Below, one piece after another: positions 45,173 through 45,908 of a stretch of DNA of 45,908 nt (positions are counted from its first letter, which is position 1; each line of letters begins with the position of its first letter). The notes below the pieces were generated by a model, which was given only the letters and a program-made list of their open reading frames with translations, was not told the origin of the DNA and made no database searches. The DNA comes from JANRIG01 sp033765235. Its GTDB lineage: Bacteria > Bacteroidota > Bacteroidia > Cytophagales > UBA9547. Both the position numbers and the translations under genes were made by a program. The DNA lies in NCBI GenBank assembly GCA_033765235.1, contig JANRIG010000006.1, positions 1 to 45,908 of the forward strand. Direction: 5' to 3'.

Positions 45173-45180
45173 CAAATTTA
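45173..45180 (-). promoter_or_regulatory. -7 element upstream of the GH28-FucP operon
   Basis: On the minus strand, TAAATTTG matches TAnnTTTG, ending 13 bp before the start codon at 45159. A long T-run, but no TTG, occupies the -33 area. Confidence 0.5.
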
Positions 45181-45217
45181 AGTAAATAGGCTGTAGTAAA
45201 AAAAAAAAATTGATAAA

Positions 45218-45301
45218 TTATATTACCAATACTATGAGCAATACTCCCAGCAATATCCACTTTATAAAACTAAAATCCTGATACATCAATATATTTTTCA
45301 T
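45218..45301 (-). CDS. Possible 27-residue membrane peptide
   Basis: The frame starts with ATG-AAA and encodes MKNILMYQDF followed by SFIKWILLGVLLIVLVI, that is, a short basic N-terminus and one hydrophobic helix, and stops 58 bp before the GH28 start codon. It reads like a real small membrane protein (one TM helix, KW flank, no charged residue within the helix), but at this length it may occur by chance. No promoter of the usual type is found just upstream. The remaining 45160-45484 gap holds only the GH28 -7 element and a terminator. Confidence 0.3.
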   Translation of the reverse strand: MKNILMYQDFSFIKWILLGVLLIVLVI

Positions 45302-45417
45302 ATAATTTAAGTTATAGTTATTTATACTCAAATAAAATCAAAATGTTTCAATTAATTATTATAATAATGCAAAAAAATGTTAAAAATTATTGTAATATCT
45401 TGGGTTACAGTAAATAA

Positions 45418-45447
45418 AAAAGCATAGTATATAAGTACTATGCTTTT
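45418..45447. terminator. Strong Rho-independent-like terminator
   Basis: AAAAGCATAGTA (45418-45429) and TACTATGCTTTT (45436-45447) form a perfect 12-bp stem with a 6-nt loop. In the minus-strand direction the stem is followed by a U-rich run, so it should end the T9SS cargo gene that stops at 45485, 37 bp before. It may act in both directions, as the stem ends in T-rich and A-rich arms. Confidence 0.75.
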
Positions 45448-45484
45448 AAACTATATTCTATTTATACAAATGTATGTAGCCACT

Positions 45485-45907
45485 CTACTCCTTCACAAAC
45501 TTCACTACTTTGGTAGCGTTGCATAGGTTGAATTTGATGTGATATATTCCCTTGTTCCATCCGCTCAAGTTCACCTCCATGGTATAGCTCTCCAAACTAC
45601 CCGATTGCCATACTTCTCTACCCATAGCATCATATATCCGTACATCGCACAAGGCCTCGGCTGCTATGCTCGCATCTATATTCAGCACATCCAGCGCAGG
45701 ATTTGGATATACTTCTATACCATACCCGCGCATTCTTTTCACAGCGGTAATGCCCGAACTCACCGTCAGCACATAGGTCTCACTCAATGATGGGTTGCTC
45801 ACCGAACTCACCATCACTGTCACCACTCCCTCCCCAGTTATACTGAGCACTCCATTGCTGCCTATGCTAGCCACATTGCCGGGACTCACACTCCATACCA
45901 CCTCTGT
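45485..45907 (-). CDS. T9SS cargo protein, C-terminal part: BIG2-like Ig domain plus type A sorting domain (5' partial)
   Basis: The frame is open to the right edge, so only the last 140 residues are present; the GTG at 45901 is not a credible start. The first ~50 residues read as a BIG2 (group 2 bacterial Ig-like) domain: VVWSVSPGNVASIGSNGVLSI..GEGVVTVMVSS. The C-terminal ~80 residues are a type A T9SS sorting domain: EVYPNPALDVLNIDAS, VRIYDAMGREVW, GWNKGIYHIKF and a KFVKE end. A large adhesin or enzyme with further domains is expected to the right. The region is clearly richer in G+C than its surroundings. Confidence 0.88.
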   Translation of the reverse strand, partial: TEVVWSVSPGNVASIGSNGVLSITGEGVVTVMVSSVSNPSLSETYVLTVSSGITAVKRMRGYGIEVYPNPALDVLNIDASIAAEALCDVRIYDAMGREVWQSGSLESYTMEVNLSGWNKGIYHIKFNLCNATKVVKFVKE

Positions 45908-45908
45908 A

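Noticed and set aside
1..45908. tRNA, rRNA, CRISPR arrays or intact insertion sequences
   Set aside because: I found no cloverleaf, regularly spaced repeats or transposase genes on either strand; a covariance-model scan could not be run here.

Overview
The window comes from a Bacteroidota chromosome, AT-rich by eye (no base count was made). The evidence is threefold. There are three type IX secretion (T9SS) cargo C-termini: two type A domains at the window ends and one type B/CHU_C domain. There are gliding and T9SS-associated genes (GldC and a PorE-like OmpA/PD40 protein). Promoters follow the Bacteroidota TAnnTTTG (-7) / TTG (-33) pattern, and Shine-Dalgarno sequences are not prominent. The gene set (MenA, Complex I membrane arm, GH97, GH28) fits a respiring, polysaccharide-degrading, environmental Bacteroidota. 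I cannot name a genus. I saw no tRNA, rRNA, CRISPR array or intact insertion sequence.

Layout, left to right. At 1-775 lies the C-terminal end of a BACON-domain T9SS cargo protein. At 940-4254 (+) is a compact three-gene operon of LamG lipoprotein, SDR epimerase and sodium:solute symporter, probably for sugar capture and uptake. At 4451-5733 (-) is a translationally coupled pair of poorly understood proteins (a DUF1828-like protein and a His-rich partner) behind a cluster of TTTCAC-type inverted motifs; this is the best candidate for an undescribed system. At 6137-9970 (+) are a tandem double D-Ala-D-Ala-ligase-like fusion and a long NusB. At 9985-11718 (-) is a phosphohexomutase, and at 11802-14458 (+) a PG_1098-type methyltransferase and a PD40 exported protein. 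At 14471-17424 (-) is a PorE-like / MarC / GldC operon.

At 17563-25665 (-) is nuoK-L-M-N, followed without a clear break by a GH97 glycosidase and a lipoprotein; nuoA-J are absent. At 26474-29261 (+) a sirohaem sulfite/nitrite reductase with a C-terminal HEPN-like extension is followed by pyrE, then by a 535-bp intergenic stretch with a G+C-rich hairpin element, a second hairpin and a 16-bp dyad. At 29797-31806 (+) is a CHU_C surface protein with five Ig-like repeats. At 31823-37080 (-) is a heavy-metal RND pump (CusA-like plus lipoprotein adaptor) behind a small acidic exported protein, next to an LTxxQ (CpxP/Spy-like) protein. Then come menA and pth (overlapping, -), a TauE/SafE permease (-), mgtE and a 2-hydroxyacid dehydrogenase (+), and a GH28-FucP operon (-) with a possible 27-residue membrane peptide upstream. 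The right edge (45485-45908) is the end of a BIG2-domain T9SS cargo gene.

Themes. Carbohydrate capture appears three times (LamG/SDR/SSS, GH97/lipoprotein, GH28/FucP). Envelope biogenesis and surface display are represented by the Ddl-like fusion, PorE, GldC and the T9SS cargo. Respiration is covered by MenA and NuoKLMN, and sulfur or nitrogen redox by the sirohaem reductase, possibly with the TSUP exporter.
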